From positions 1 through 64,000 of the forward strand of contig JAPTMU010000063.1 in assembly GCA_028583405.1 (NCBI GenBank): 64,000 bases of DNA, given 5' to 3'. Under the pieces are notes generated by a model. That model made no database searches and had not been told where the DNA came from. It was given only the letters and a program-made list of their open reading frames with translations. This stretch comes from Pogonophryne albipinna (taxonomy: Eukaryota > Chordata > Actinopteri > Perciformes > Artedidraconidae). Made by a program: the position numbers and the translations under genes. Every line of letters begins with the position of its first letter. The stretch's first letter is position 1. Shown here one piece after another: positions 40,255 to 54,080 of the stretch.

Positions 40255-41145
40255 CACTGCCGGTGTCGGTACACGATGTGTTCAGGGTACACGATGTGTT
40301 CGGGGTCCGTCTCTTACCAGTGACGTCACGACGTATGACGTCACGACGTAATGACGTCAATGACGTCACGCATTGTGTGAGCCTCAATCACGCACTGACT
40401 GAGGCTTTCATAATTCAGGCATGAAAGGGTTAATAAAACACTCAGGGGAGTTTCCTGAATTTTCATGCCCAAAGCCAAGTACTAGGCCCTGGGTAAATTA
40501 AGAGGCTGATCTGGGGCACTTTTGTCCACTTTCCCTGGTGCTAGAAACTCAAGTCAGGCATCCCTGGAATCGTCTCAGAGAGTAGATGATCAGTGGGGCC
40601 TTCTTTTTACTGAAACATGATGTTTCGATGTATATTTCCATTTAAAATGCTAACCGCTAGCCGCAAAGCTAGCATCGCAGCCACACGCTAGGAGTATGGG
40701 AGTAGTAGTGTAAACATAATTATGTAAATAACCCAATTTGTGTTCTGTGAAACGGAAAAGGCTTCTATGGAAACAACATCACGGAGAAAAAAGTAATATC
40801 TTCTACATATAACGGACAACGTAAAGAATGAAGTGTAGGCTATGTTTAAATGTTCGGAATTTGACCGTGTATGATGGTCCTCTTGAGTTGCCGTACATCC
40901 AACGTTTTCATGTTTTTTTAACATGTTTTTCACAAACATTTTCACACGCTAGGAGTATAGGAATACTTCAATTCGGTTCGTCTGTAGATGTGATTTGCCC
41001 CGGAGCACCCCTGGGTAAATTACCGTACAGCCAATCACAATGCGTACAATGCGTGACGTCATTGGTAAGAGACAGCCCCCGAACACATCGTGTACCCCGA
41101 ACACATCGTGTACCCCGAACACATCGTGTACCGACACCGGAGCCC
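40255..41145. repeat. Inverted-arm repeat with 19-bp minisatellite (GGTACACGATGTGTTCGGG)
   Basis: The left arm at 40258-40400 has CCGGTGTCGG, then two units of the 19-mer, then GTCTCTTACCA and TGACGTCA sites. The right arm at about 41030-41145 is its reverse complement with three units. Interior landmarks include a direct repeat CACGCTAGGAGTAT at 40684 and 40946. This is probably a DNA element, but I cannot define its ends. Confidence 0.7.
40321..40368. promoter_or_regulatory. Cluster of four TGACGTCA palindromes (CRE-like)
   Basis: TGACGTCA occurs at 40321-40328, 40336-40343, 40352-40359 and 40361-40368. This is the full CREB/ATF consensus. It lies in a repeat arm, so it could be a by-product of the repeat. 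No function is shown. Confidence 0.6.
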
Positions 41146-41519
41146 ATACCATGTTCCTGTTACGTATCGTCCACACGGTTCCGTCGCGTGCTTCGACGGA
41201 GACTTTGAACGGGGCGACGTCACGCTTTGCCGAACTGCATTGCGGTTTCCTTGCTTCACTTTGCCTCCGTTGCTCGCGCTGAAAGTTGAGAAAAGTTCAA
41301 CTTTTCAAGCGTCGACTGAAGCGCCAGTCAATCAAATCATATGCCACTACAAGCGCTAGCCAATCAAACCGTGAGCTTGTGTGTCCGGGGCGGGAGATTA
41401 ATGTGATTGGATGTTGGTCGCGCGCCAGACGATACGTTAGTGTTTACTTCCTGTCTGTCTTCTTCTGCTGTTCTCTTTAGTGTTTACTTCCTGTTTGTCT
41501 TCTTCTGTTGATCATTCTT

Positions 41520-42267
41520 ACATCCAGCTCTCTCTTTTAACCTCTTTCCTGCTCTTATAAAAGGTTTCTGAATACATTATCTTTACATGTAACCAGTAAT
41601 TGTAACAGAATATATATTTAAAGTAACTCGCCCAACCCCGAAGAAGAACAAAACCTAAGAACTAAAATACTAGTAAAGCAAAGAGCTCATTCCTGATGAC
41701 AGTTCAACATGGGTTGCAATAAAAAAAAAAAAAACATGAAGGCGCTGTGAAGCTTTTGCATGAGCCAACTCACAAAGTGCTAATTTGTCAGAAGATGGTT
41801 GGCGTCAGCGCCTTGAAAGCAGCGTGCTGAGAGCCTGCACAGCACAGTGGTGTGAATTAGCAACTGCTATAAAAAGTGTGTGTGATATGCCTTCCTGATG
41901 ATGGCGGAGGAGGTGTGAAGCTGTTCTGTGAGTGTGCGTGATGGACCTAAATGTTTGAATTGTCATCTTTAATCAAGTATTTTCCAGTAACGTGTGAACA
42001 CACTGACACCGAAAGACCCTCTACAGAAAGATGACAGCTGTTCATTTCCCCCTATAGCTTTTTTTGCACAACAAATTATATTCTACAAGGATTAAATGAG
42101 AGGGATGGTGATGAATAAAGGAATACTGGTCGCGCTCCAAACATCCACAAATACTCAGCGGTCCAAATCAATGCATTGTCTCAGGGTGTTGCTATGGTAA
42201 TCATGTCCTTGGCTGAGTAGTGCAAACATTTAAATTGAAACACTTAAAAACAAACACTTTATTTTTT
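41520..42267. other. Intron sequence, nothing recognised
   Basis: Contains a remnant (GTAACCAGTAATTGTAACAG) of a dispersed repeat near 41590 and otherwise unique sequence. Confidence 0.45.
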
Positions 42268-42275
42268 ATTGAAGC

Positions 42276-42810
42276 CAGGGGTGTCAAACTCAAATACACA
42301 GTGGGCCAAAATTAAAAAATCGGTACTAGTCGAGGGCCAGGCTGGTTCAATGTTTATTGCAGAACTTATTGAACTTAACTTATTGCACATATTAAACCTG
42401 GAACTAACAAAGCTTAAATGATTGCCTATAAAAACAACATTAAACATTAAATAATCAGTTGCATTCATTTCTTATGGCTCTATCTGCAGCTTTTACGGAG
42501 TCATTTCTTAGGATTACATTTTTCCACAGGCCAACAACAGCTTCTAAAAAACTATTTCCCTCAAAGAAAAAACAAACATGCCCTGTTGTCTCAAGAAAAA
42601 AAGTGCAGAAGGAAACATCCATGGAAACTCAGTTTGCTGCTGTGTGATGCTAGTTCAAGCCAGATACTTGGCATCTCATCTTGGGTGCAAGGTCATCAAT
42701 GTTTGGGGTCAGGCTCTGAGCGGAGGAGATCCTCAGGATTGAGTGAAGGTGTGCGTTCAATATACCGACGGGCCTGATTTGGCCACCGGGCCTTGAGTTT
42801 GACACATGTG
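42276..42810. mobile_element. hAT-type non-autonomous element (CAGGGGTGTCAAACTC end), 535 bp
   Basis: The left terminus CAGGGGTGTCAAACTCAA pairs with TTGAGTTTGACACATGTG on the right. Flanks ATTGAAGC (42268-42275) and CTTTAAGC (42811-42818) match at 6 of 8 bases, an aged hAT duplication. The interior has no transposase motif. Confidence 0.8.
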
Positions 42811-44096
42811 CTTTAAGCCATAGGGGAAGGAGTGTCAGGAATAATGGGAAAGTGATAAAGAGATGATTATAGGTATGTTGTGATAAAAGCAGACTTACTT
42901 GTTTTGAGGTGTCATTTTGAGCTCTGACCTTTTGACCTCTTTATGTGGGAACAATTATTTCTAGAAATATAAATCGGCATAAGAAGTCCTCTGAATAAAA
43001 AGTCAGAATCCTGAGAAAAAAGTCAGATTTCTTTATAACCTTTTATCCTATGGATCAGTGGCAAGTGTAGTTCCAATGTGAAAACACCAGAGAAGAACTG
43101 TGGAGGCTTTATGTGGTTTGACATGGATTTAAACTCAAGAAAGAAACACAGATACTGTTCTGAGTATTCAGCTCCCACAGATCCAGGGAAGTCAGCTGAA
43201 AGACAGACGGCAAAGAGAGATAGTGTCAAATCTATGAACGATTATACTGGGTAATCCCTACGGGGGGCAATTATATTGCACTGTGGGCAGAGTAACAAAA
43301 AGGCCTTTCTGCAGTTGTCTGGTAGTTTGCCTCTGAACGGTTGCTGTGCCCTTGGGCGTCCTGAAAGGCAGTGATTGTAAAATTAATTATAGTGACAGAT
43401 CCGCAGCTCCCACTTCAACCTTTTATCTCCTATGTGGTAGCAATTGAAAAGACTAATACCCCTCTGTGCATACATAGGAATACAATATTTCACCCTGTCT
43501 GTAGCAGCTCTGAAGCTCAATGGAAGATTACAAATTCAATGATTGTGCTGCCTGGCATTTTATAGCTGTTCTTGTTGGTGCTTTTTATCCTAATAGCCTT
43601 GATGTTAAGGATAATGGAGTCGTCCTCGTTCAACTGCTTCCAGAGCTGTATTCAATCACTTTACCTTTTCATTAAAATAAGTGCAGGGATATATTGTCAG
43701 GGTTGTTCAATGGAGAGAGCAAAAACTAAAAAGCAATCATCAGTACACTGATTTTAAAGATGTTATGCTAATCAGAAATATTTCGTCCCTCAGAGGGGAA
43801 CATTTGCATAGATTCAGCAAAGAGACAGAACTGATGAAGACACATTATATTATATTAATATTACAGTATTGAGGAAAGTGGAGAACACACATTAATAAAA
43901 TAAAAATACAATAAGTAATTGTGATTTATTTGCATGAACAGTTTTCTGACACTTATCTAAAGCAAGTTTCCAGATTTAGTGTGATCGTTAACTCATTAAA
44001 TACAAGAGAAAATAAATATCAATAAGATGTTGTTTACTGAAGTGTATTACGTAAGACTACAGAACAATGGGACCTTAGAAAATAAGAGAGTACACA
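42811..44096. other. Intron sequence, nothing recognised
   Basis: AT-rich. A block at 44040-44085 matches 13160-13220. No exon seen. Confidence 0.45.
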
Positions 44097-45148
44097 ATAG
44101 CCGCTTTCACACCAAGTACTTTGCCGTACTTAGTTCCCATCACTTAGTTCCCAGCACTTAGTACCTCCATGGAACTAAGAACCGATCGCGTTCACACCGG
44201 AATATGTTCCCTGATGGAAGATTACGCAAATGAAGCCGCTGACGTCACTTCTTCTTCTGCTTTGGGTTTACTGGCAGGCCGCAAACCACTTCACGGCGTA
44301 TACTGCCACCCGAAGTCCCCGGCCGGAAGTCCCCGGAGTTGGGGACTGGCTTCAGTAGAAGCTGCTGGGACTCCCAGCAGCTTCTACTGAAGCCTTCCGA
44401 GTAAATCGCCAGAACGCCGACACCTCCTCATCTCCACCGCTCCCATGTTTTTTTTTGTGTTGCCATAAGTTAGTCTCTCTCCGTTGGTGCGCGGGGCTAA
44501 TGCTAATAATGTTAATGCCAGCAAATACAATGGCGGCTTCAAAAAAACTTTTCCGAGTTTTACGGGGCGTGGTTTGCAATTCGCCCAGCTAATCAGAAAT
44601 TGGAAGTTTTTTCTCCCCAGGAAAGTACCACCTTTTAGCAGGCACTAAAAAGGGGGTAAAAGTTCTCTTGAACTAAAGGCGCATTCACACCGCAGTACTT
44701 TTCCCACAAAGGTTCATGAGAACTTAGTTCATGAGAACTCTTTAGTTCTCATGAACTAAGTACAGATCGCGTTCACACCGGAATAAGTCCCTGAGGGAGG
44801 ATTAGGCAAATGAAGCCGCTGACGTCACTTTGTCTTCTTCTGCTTTGGGTTTACTGGCAGGCCGCAAACAACTTCACGGCGTATACTGCCACCCGAAGTC
44901 CCCGGCCGGAAGTCCCCGGAGTTGGGGACTGGCTTCCGAGTAAAAGGGGGTAAAAAAGGTTCTGATGAACCAATTTTAGTTCCGGCTCTTTTGTGTGTGA
45001 ACGCGACATTTCGGAAGTATATCGGAACTAAAGAGGGAAAAGTACTGCGGTGTGAACGCGGCTTAAGTTATCTTTTTGGTGTGAACGCAAAATCCCAGGA
45101 ACTATCGGAACTAAACGGGAAAAGTACTCCGGTGTGAAAGCGCCTTAT
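44097..45148. mobile_element. TTCACACC MITE, outer copy with a second copy nested inside
   Basis: The outer ends are ATAGCCGCTTTCACACC and GGTGTGAAAGCGCCTTAT. The inner copy has AAGGCGCATTCACACCGCAG at 44676 and CTGCGGTGTGAACGCGGCTT ending about 45064, flanked by TAA on both sides. The copies share ATCGCGTTCACACCGGAATA and GCCGCTGACGTCACTT. A TAA trinucleotide duplication would suit PIF/Harbinger, but the superfamily is unproven. Other copies: 49892-50494 and 55126-55811. Confidence 0.8.
44348..44394. repeat. 47-bp perfect palindrome in MITE
   Basis: Arms of 23 bp, GGCTTCAGTAGAAGCTGCTG plus GGA and its complement, around a single central C. Found again at 55377-55423 but not in the 44930 or 50105 copies. 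Confidence 0.9.
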
Positions 45149-45269
45149 GATGAACTGAAGGATCAGCTGGTTTTACTGTGTTTTGACACTCAGGAAGTCT
45201 TCAAATGTGTGTGTGTATGTTTCTTAATATATAGTTCTTTATTTAAAAATTTATTGTAACATTGTTATT

Positions 45270-45438
45270 GGGGAGGCTGTGGCTCAATGTGATAGTGCGC
45301 TCGTTTTCAGATCAAGTTATAGCTAGATTGAGTCCCACTACAGTCAGCATGTTTTTGTGTCCTTGGGCAAGACACTTTCCAGCAAATTGCTCCTGTGGAG
45401 ATGGAGAAAAGCATCTAACAAGTGAAATGTAATGTAAT
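45270..45438 (+). mobile_element. tRNA-derived SINE with L2-like tail
   Basis: An A-box-like TGGCTCAATGTG at 45280-45291 and a B-box-like GATTGAGTC at 45326-45334 are about 35 bases apart, as in tRNA-derived SINEs. CCTTGGGCAAGACACTTTCC follows at 45361-45380, a motif common in fish SINEs. The end GAAATGTAATGTAATCC (from 45424) resembles the (TGTAA)n tail of L2 LINEs, so an L2 element probably moved it. Confidence 0.75.
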
Positions 45439-46361
45439 CCTTCTACTAATCCCCTTTTTCTTAAAAATCCTGATGACGTAATGCTGTTAATTGTAATATG
45501 AAAAGAAAAGAGAACCCTTTGAGAACTTTGAGGTACAGTTGCACAAGAGATTATGTACAATATTTAGAACGGTTAATCCGTTAACACTTACTGGGTGTCT
45601 TTCTGAGGTCCAAAGCGGTGTAATTTGGACACCTTTTTATCACAGTAAACTTTGAATAGAAAAGAAACATCGCTCTTGTTATGCAGAAACTTAGCACCAT
45701 AGCTACAAATAATTTCCCCTTAAGTCTACTGTTTCTAAAAGGACTGTTAAATCCACTGAGAAACTTCAACAAATTATTAACTCAGTTTCTTATTTTTCAC
45801 AAGTTGTCCCTTCTCCATCGTGAACATGACAAACTCCAGCTTGTTCACGGAGAATAAAGCAAAAAGTAAACTTTGTTCCCCTTCTTCTATTGAAAGGAAC
45901 TGTGTCTAAAAGGAGAGCAGCTACTGAAGCAAACTCGTACTGAAACAAGCTCTCCACATCCTAACGTCCGCCCCAGTGTAGAAACCAGAGTCCCATCAGA
46001 CTGACTGCTGCTGTCTGATATCCTCCGGCCTCTGTCTCTTCTCTATCTCTCCTGACGGCTCTTTTACCGGATTTACAACGATCCACTGTGAAAGGTGTCC
46101 TGCTGGCTGACAAAAGGAAACAAGAAAGTGTGAATTGCAGTGCAGCTGGTGTGCAGAAGATATTCCAAAGCGTGTTAATGTGCTTCAGCCAGAAGTTTTC
46201 TTTCATTATAATCTTTTATATGGAAGCAATTACATCCTTATTTCTCATTTTAATGGGTAGAAGAAGCCGTTTTTGTAGCCCTTTTTTCTCTGTTCAAGCC
46301 TCTGTTCTTTCTGTCTCTCTTGCAAATTCACAAAATTCTCAAAAACATTGATGATCTATTT
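45439..46361. other. Intron sequence, nothing recognised
   Basis: Unique-looking. Two frames near 45961-46351 lack known domains. Confidence 0.45.
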
Positions 46362-46808
46362 TAGGCCTGCAGGATTTGGTGAAAAAGCCATATTGCCATT
46401 ATTGCGATTACGATTGCAATATAATACACAGATGGTGTCATGGGTCTACTTTCTTAGATGGAAAATGCAAAGACTACTGATGTATTTCTCAAGCCATACA
46501 TAACAACTTAAAGTAAAACACAACTGTTTTTAAAATTACTTAACAAATGACATAATTAAATGTCTTTTATAATCCCCGGACGTCAACAAGAGATCCAGTC
46601 CCAGCTGTGTGCATCACTTTTTACTGTCCCCTGGTTTCCGTTGTGTTTTGAGCTTCTTGAAGCGTTTCGTTTATGAAGGTACAGAGACAGAGAATACGTT
46701 CACACACACATTTTTTTAAATATTAAATCGCAGCTTTTCGCGGTTATACAACTCGTATCGAGTCGCATATTCTATTGTGATTGCAATTAGCTTAATCGTA
46801 AAGCCCTC
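46362..46808. mobile_element. Aged hAT-like MITE (TAGGGCTG family), 447 bp
   Basis: Ends TAGGCCTGCAGGATTTGG and AATCGTAAAGCCCTC resemble the TAGGGCTG...CAGCCCTA family at 56614 and 60498. Flanks ATCTATTT (46354-46361) and ATCTATCT (46809-46816) match at 7 of 8. GCGATTA-type subterminal repeats are present at both ends. Confidence 0.7.
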
Positions 46809-48653
46809 ATCTATCTGAAGTTCTATTTTTTTTTCGACCTGTCTAAATACTGTAAATGTTGACTGTGAGATATTAGAGATTGTTTAAAACTCAGAGGCCT
46901 TTTCTTCAATGTAAAACACTGTGCTTTGATCGCTGGCATGTTTCAGTCATATATTCATAGCTTTTTGCTGATGAGATGAATTACATTGAATTTCTGTCAG
47001 AATTGTGTACAGAAATAATTCAGAGGATGGGAAAAGAGAAAGTGAGAGAAGTTGTCAGAAGTATTATGTATTGGTTTTATTACATTTGTATCGACTTACG
47101 ATAATTACGATATGTGCGTTGCTTGTGAATGTGTGTAATACATGATTTGTGAGTACTGTGTAGTGCCTGTGAATGGCTCATTCTTCACTGTGTATGAATT
47201 ACGACACACACTTCCTCCCCTAACAGATGTCCTTTCACTTTTTCTTCCTCCCTCACATTATATACCCCCTTCAGACTTTCTTTTTCTGAATTGATGTCCT
47301 TCCTTTTTAAATTCTCCTCCCTTCCTCTCCCCCAGCAGACAGCAGTGGCATAGTAAACGCTGTGTGAGGAAGAGGAGTTACTGTGCGCTGTTTGCTAATT
47401 AAAACCACCCAACTGTGCCCCTGAGGCTCGTGCCATGTTTGCCGCATGCTGTGCTGACTTTAACTTAATCCTACTGTACACACAAAGAAAAGGACGAGAC
47501 ATTTCAAATACATTTTACACCTTCAGAGTTTAGTGAGCAGGTGAACAACAAATGCTAGCTGTTGATTAAAGCATTCATGCACACACTCAGTTTTGGCGTA
47601 ATCTTTTGACCTTCAGTATGGAACAATCTAGTCAACAAGAGAGAAGCGCACACTTTATTCAGGACACAATGAGGAGTAACTTATGGCGGTATGAATTAAA
47701 AAACTTGAATCCTAATGGTTAATTATTTACGTGGTAAAATGCTGACTAATTTCTGTGTTTTAGGACTCATACACCACTCTAAAAGAATGGCATTTTAAAA
47801 GTTAGTGTACATAAAAAGTACTGAACTAGCATCCAGTAATAAGATCATTAAATTGTGAAAGTAGATATTACACATTGTTATTTCCCAACAGTGTTGCTAC
47901 AGTCTAAGGGGTAGCATAGTTACTGCCGCAGGTATCTTTCCTTAAGACAACGCTATCTTCAGTGTTTGTGAGAGAGGAAGTTTAGTATCGGTCTCCACTC
48001 TTACCGGCTTGTTTTGTCGTCTATCCAGAAAAGGAAAGGAGCTTGACTCTGCAGTTTGAGAATTCATTTAATGTACGCATGCTGATGGCGAATGTGCAAT
48101 CCACATGTGGTCTCAGTCAGTTATATCTGCCTGGGTAGTGGTGGTGGGGTGGGGGAAGAGGGACTGTGTGTGTGTGTAACCGTATGAAGGCCATGTAATT
48201 GACTTCAATCTCCATGGTGATGGTGAATAAGTGCAAAACATGTGACTTGCTGGAGGTTTTGTGGCTCCATTTTGGTTTGTGCAAACTGTGGTTCTTCCAA
48301 TGTGTTATAACCATGAAGTAGTCTGTGGATATGTTTGTGTGTTGAAGATGTACACAGTGTGAGTTATGATTATTGCTCACGTGAGAGAGATTTTTTTTAT
48401 AGAGATTGTTTCAGAAATGGGTTCTTTGATGTTTTGACATTTGCAAATTTCTCTCTTAGCCGGTCTTTTTTCTTCTTTTGTCTCCATCTCTATCACACAC
48501 TCTTACACACACATCAGAAACCTTTACAATCACCTCTTATAGCTCATACTCACTCTTTCATTGTATGCAAATCTATAGGTGGGAGTTTTGAAGACCCTTT
48601 TATCTGTCTTTGTTTACTTTCAAAACATATTGACATCACTATGTAACACTGTA
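46809..48653. other. Intron sequence, nothing recognised
   Basis: About 1.8 kb of AT-rich DNA with no exon, RNA gene or transposon end that I can support. Confidence 0.45.
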
Positions 48654-48661
48654 TACACATA

Positions 48662-49857
48662 CAGGGCCGCCCCTCCCTACAGGCCAATCACGCAGGCTGC
48701 ATGGGGCCCGCCTTGCGCAGGGGGCCCCACCCAGAGGGCCTCAGCTGCTGTGCGCAGTTCTCCGCTTAGTTCTCCGCCCCCCCCCGCGAGAGTGAGAGGT
48801 GACAAGGGGAGCACGTCTGTAACCCGACACCGTTGCAATGAATCGACATCTGACCAATCACGGCTTTGATACAGCCACTCGTGCAGGTGAAGAGATGTCG
48901 GTGAAAAGACAGTTTCAGTTCGGCGCAAGCAAGAGGGGAAAAAAACAAAACATGAAGAAACTATAGAGCATCACTCGAAGGTGGGTTATTGTATGAGTCA
49001 AAATGTACAACTTGCGAATGTTGTATAAGTCAAATTGCCAATTGCCATATTAAAGCTGCAATTCACGACATGAAGAAGGCAGTCTCTGCAGAGCATACAG
49101 GCTAATGGAGATGCAGTTATTTCCAGCATTCTTTATTTAACATTCATTCAAGTATGTGATGCCTTTTATCTGCTAACGTACAGGAGGAAGAGTGATACAC
49201 TGTCTGTCTAGTTGGCTTACATAACAGTTAAAGTTTACAGCTTAAAAAACATGGAGCATTTTTTCCCCTCTTATTCATTTTTATGTCAATTTGCACATTT
49301 CATGGTGACGCTCAGCCTCTCCACTTAACTCCTAACAGTCATCGTCATGTCAACCACAACACAGAGAAATACTGATAGAAATGTGTGTGTAGTTGTTGAT
49401 ACATTGCTGACAGAGGGAACTACATTTGAATACAGATTTAAGAAATATCAGTTTTTGAGCATGTCATAAGCATGTTTTGTCTTGACTATAATACAACTAT
49501 ATTATAATAAAATAATATAGTATTTATATTATTGAATTGATTATGATTATTATGATTATGATTATGATTATTATTATTATTAGTAGAAGTAGTTTATTTG
49601 CATTAATTATATTTTAATCTTTTTGAGGCTAGTATTTGGCAGGAAATGCAGACGTATTCACCTGTAAACGCTTACTGAACGACATACATGCACATTTACC
49701 ATTTACCTCACTGTATACAAAAGTAACTGTGTTGAGGAATTATATTTGCAAAGTAGCCTACTTTGTTTCCAAAAAAAATGTTTTCACTCCTGTCGGTTGG
49801 GGGGGGCCTCATCTCACAATGTCGCTTGGGGCCCCAAGTTGGCCAGGGGCGGCCCTG
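48662..49857. mobile_element. hAT element (CAGGGCCGCCCCT ends), 1196 bp
   Basis: Left CAGGGCCGCCCCTCCC, right GGCCAGGGGCGGCCCTG. The 8-bp duplication TACACATA is perfect at 48654-48661 and 49858-49865. A short plus-strand frame (48895-48966) reads SVKRQFQFGASKRGKKQ, similar in style to the N-terminus of TTF/zinc-finger hAT transposases, but it stops after 23 codons. The interior is otherwise non-coding. Confidence 0.92.
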
Positions 49858-49891
49858 TACACATACATCATTGGCTAGTCATTTGATTAAG

Positions 49892-50494
49892 TCACTGAAC
49901 CAAGTACTTTTCCCAGGAATAGTTCCCGGAACTTTTCCCTGGAACTTTTATTTCCTGGAACTATCTAGTAAATCGCGTTCACACCGGAATAAGTCCCTGA
50001 GGGAGCCGCTGACGTCACTTCTTCTTCTTCTGCTTTAGGTTTACTGGCAGGCCGCAAACAACTTCACGGCGTATACAGCCACCCAAAGTCCCCCGGACTT
50101 GGGGACTGGCTTCAGTAGAAGCTGTTGGGTAGCGTCTTCCGAGTAAACCTCCAGAAGCACCGACACCTCCTCATCACTCCACTGCTCCCATGTTTTCTTT
50201 TGTGTTGCCATATGTAGTCTCTCTCTGTGTTTGTGCGCTGGGCTAATGCTAATAATGCTAATGCGAGCAAATAAAATGGCGGCTTCACAAAAACATTTCA
50301 GAGTTTTGCAATTTGCCCAGCCAATTGAAATTGGAACCTTTTTCTCCCCAGGAACGTCCCTGCTCTCTAGCAGGGACTAATAAGGGGTGAAAAGGTTTGC
50401 AAAAAGTAGTTCCAGATCTTTTTGGTGTGAACGCAGAATCCCAGGAACTATCGGAACTATTCCTGGGAAAAGTACTCCGGTGTGAAAGTGCCTT
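49892..50494. mobile_element. TTCACACC MITE, second locus
   Basis: Contains ATCGCGTTCACACCGGAATA, GCCGCTGACGTCACTTC, CTTCACGGCGTATACAGCC and the right end CTCCGGTGTGAAAGTGCCTT. The left terminus is eroded. Confidence 0.75.
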
Positions 50495-51279
50495 TTGCTG
50501 TACTAATCCTTTGTAATTTTAAACCTCCCGTAACACACCCAGAGTTCCTTCAAATGTCAATTACCTCTCCTAACCCGAGGAAAGTGAGGATCTTCTTCTC
50601 ATTGATTCTAACGCTGATAACTGCATAACTGTCATTAGTGAAGGATCTGAACCACATTAATATGGAATCTTGTCTGTGGTCATAGACGTTAAAAAGCCAG
50701 ACTGATAGCAACACTGGTGAGGTAGATAACTCATTTTAAACTCATTACTGTAAATGCTGATCATATTTCCTTTCCCGTTTCTTGGCTGGACTTTAGTGTC
50801 TGCTTTTAGATTCTCCTGGAATCAGCTTACACTTTCAAACTCTTAACCCCACACTGTAGGACTAGGAGTGTATTTGCTATCACTTACTGTCTCCTTTTAT
50901 TTACTAATTAGTAAGGTCATTCTGATAGGAATGCGATGACACCTGATACCCCTTTTACACCGAAGCAGTTTCAGGACAAGTTGGGAGTCACGGCCCGATT
51001 GCAAACCCGTTTTCAGTGCAGCCCTGACCGCTCTCGGCCCCGAAAACTAGTTTCCATTTGGGACCAACAGTCTGCAGGACATTGAGGTGACGTACCTTTG
51101 TGACGTGCAACAACATTAACATTAACCTTTCTGTTGGTTGCTTGTAAGCAGACCCTTCACACGATGGCAGAGCGAACAGGTACAGGCAGGGCCCATAGTG
51201 ATAGCCCTATAGTTTAAATCTACTACCCACAAATAAACATATGGACATGGGTTACTATTTAAAACAAATTGTAAATGTA
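50495..51279. other. Intron sequence; repeat remnant near 50960
   Basis: ACCCCTTTTACACCGAAGCA near 50957 looks like an eroded transposon end. Nothing else is recognised. Confidence 0.4.
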
Positions 51280-51450
51280 TTTAGGAGCCTGTACATGTGA
51301 TTTTAAGTGGGGGTGGACCTCAAATCCTCTGGGGGGGTCCGGGGGATTATTTTTTTTAATTTTGGAGTTAAATGCATCAATCTGGTGCATTTTGAGGGGA
51401 AAATAAAGAGACTAGATATATGGGAACACCTATATGAAACAGAACTGTAT
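51280..51450 (-). mobile_element. hAT-related fragment, inverse of 8940-9150
   Basis: Shares the CCCCCGGACCCCCC core, GCATCAATCTGGTGCATTTT and CATATGAAACAGAAC-type sequence in reverse with the fragment near 9 kb. Confidence 0.5.
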
Positions 51451-51919
51451 ACATTTCAATAATCATAAAATCATGGCCATAACCAATAACATACCATTTC
51501 CAATATGAAAAAACACTGACACCCTCAAATGGAAATATGTGTTTACATAAATGGTGACCAAACAGTTTGAGACCCACTGAGAACTTAGACTAAGTTAACT
51601 ATCAAAACTCTCCTCTACCTCACCTGAGCTGAGGTTATCCCGAGCTTGAATAACACACAGAGACCAATCAAGGGCTTTGATTTATGATCTGTATGACAGT
51701 GGCCATGTCGGCAGGCCACATCATGTAGACAGCCAGTCACCCTGTGTGAGGCAGGCCACTTAACAGGCCAGGCCATCGGGAAACCCCCCGGTCCTCCCGA
51801 TGGCCAGTCCGGGACTGGGTACAGGATGCGTAGAGCGAGGGATCATTGTCCACAAGTTAATCGATCGCAGATGGCGTCGTGGTCACGGACGAAAAATAAT
51901 AATAATAATAATCTGTACT

Positions 51920-52023
51920 GTTATATAGGTTTATGTGCATGTACATGGTCTGCAGGAGGGAGGGAACTTTGGGATTTTAGCCTTTGAAGACCATTTACAT
52001 GCACAAAAACCTATATAACACAC
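51920..52023. repeat. Fold-back fragment (TATATAGGTTTATGTGCATG arms)
   Basis: Two inverted arms of about 35 bp (GTGCATGTACATGGTCTGCA against its near complement ending ACCTATATAAC) surround a short loop. The arms are shared with about 12225-12265. Confidence 0.65.
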
Positions 52024-52185
52024 TACAGGAACGCTAAAACCCTGCTCTAAACATTAAATAAAAAAGCATCCAATCTGGGAGTGGATGATCTCTGGGTTAC
52101 TTCAGCAAAAGTCCAGTCCATTTAGAGAATTTAAACAACCATAAAAGTGGATTAAATAATTCTGTGGACCTAAAAGGAGTCCAAA

Positions 52186-53440
<1,255 letters not shown>

Positions 53441-53804
53441 AGTCCAAACTAAGAGAGAGAGAGAGGAGAGACTTTAAAGTGACAGTATATCGAGGAGAGG
53501 GAGTCGGGAGCTGCAGTTTGGTGCGCTGTGAATAGTGAATGATCAAGCAACACTGAATGTGCTTATAGTCCACATGAAGTAATTCATAGCTGGACCAACA
53601 GAAGAGGAGAGTGCATGAGGAAGCTGCATCTATTTCTCCAAGTGCTGAGCAGAGCCTCCGTTACAGACAGCATGCAGATACTGTACTGGCTGAAGGATAT
53701 TTTCTAGAATTTGTCTGCAAACCAAGTAACTACATGTATGTATTACAAGGCTTAGCTGAATACTTGATTCGTCAATTTGAACATTCCAAAGGTCTGCTGC
53801 TATT

Positions 53805-54080
53805 CGCTAGCTGACTGATGCTAACGAGGACGCTCTGATCAATGTGCAGTCATATCAATCTGCAATAAGAAGTACGGTCAATTTAACGTCAGCTGCGGTC
53901 ATCAAACATTAGTTTTCATCCATCAGAAGAAAAAAAAAACATGGAATACATTTTGAGTATTTATTTGTATTTGTGCAGAGCAAGTAACTTTTGATTAATG
54001 ACGGCTAGACTGTCCGCTGTAAAGAAAAGAAAAAGAGAACAAGAGAAGGAAAAAAGATTGGTTAATGGAACAGTGAATAG
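53805..54080 (+). repeat. Diverged dispersed block with KRKREQ frame, second copy
   Basis: Similar in order to 14215-14450. The ATG at 53998 opens MTARLSAVKKRKREQEKEK and runs 75 codons without a known domain. Confidence 0.5.

Noticed and set aside
45280..45334. A functional tRNA gene at the A/B-box pair
   Set aside because: The cloverleaf cannot be completed and the sequence continues into a SINE body with a retroposon tail.
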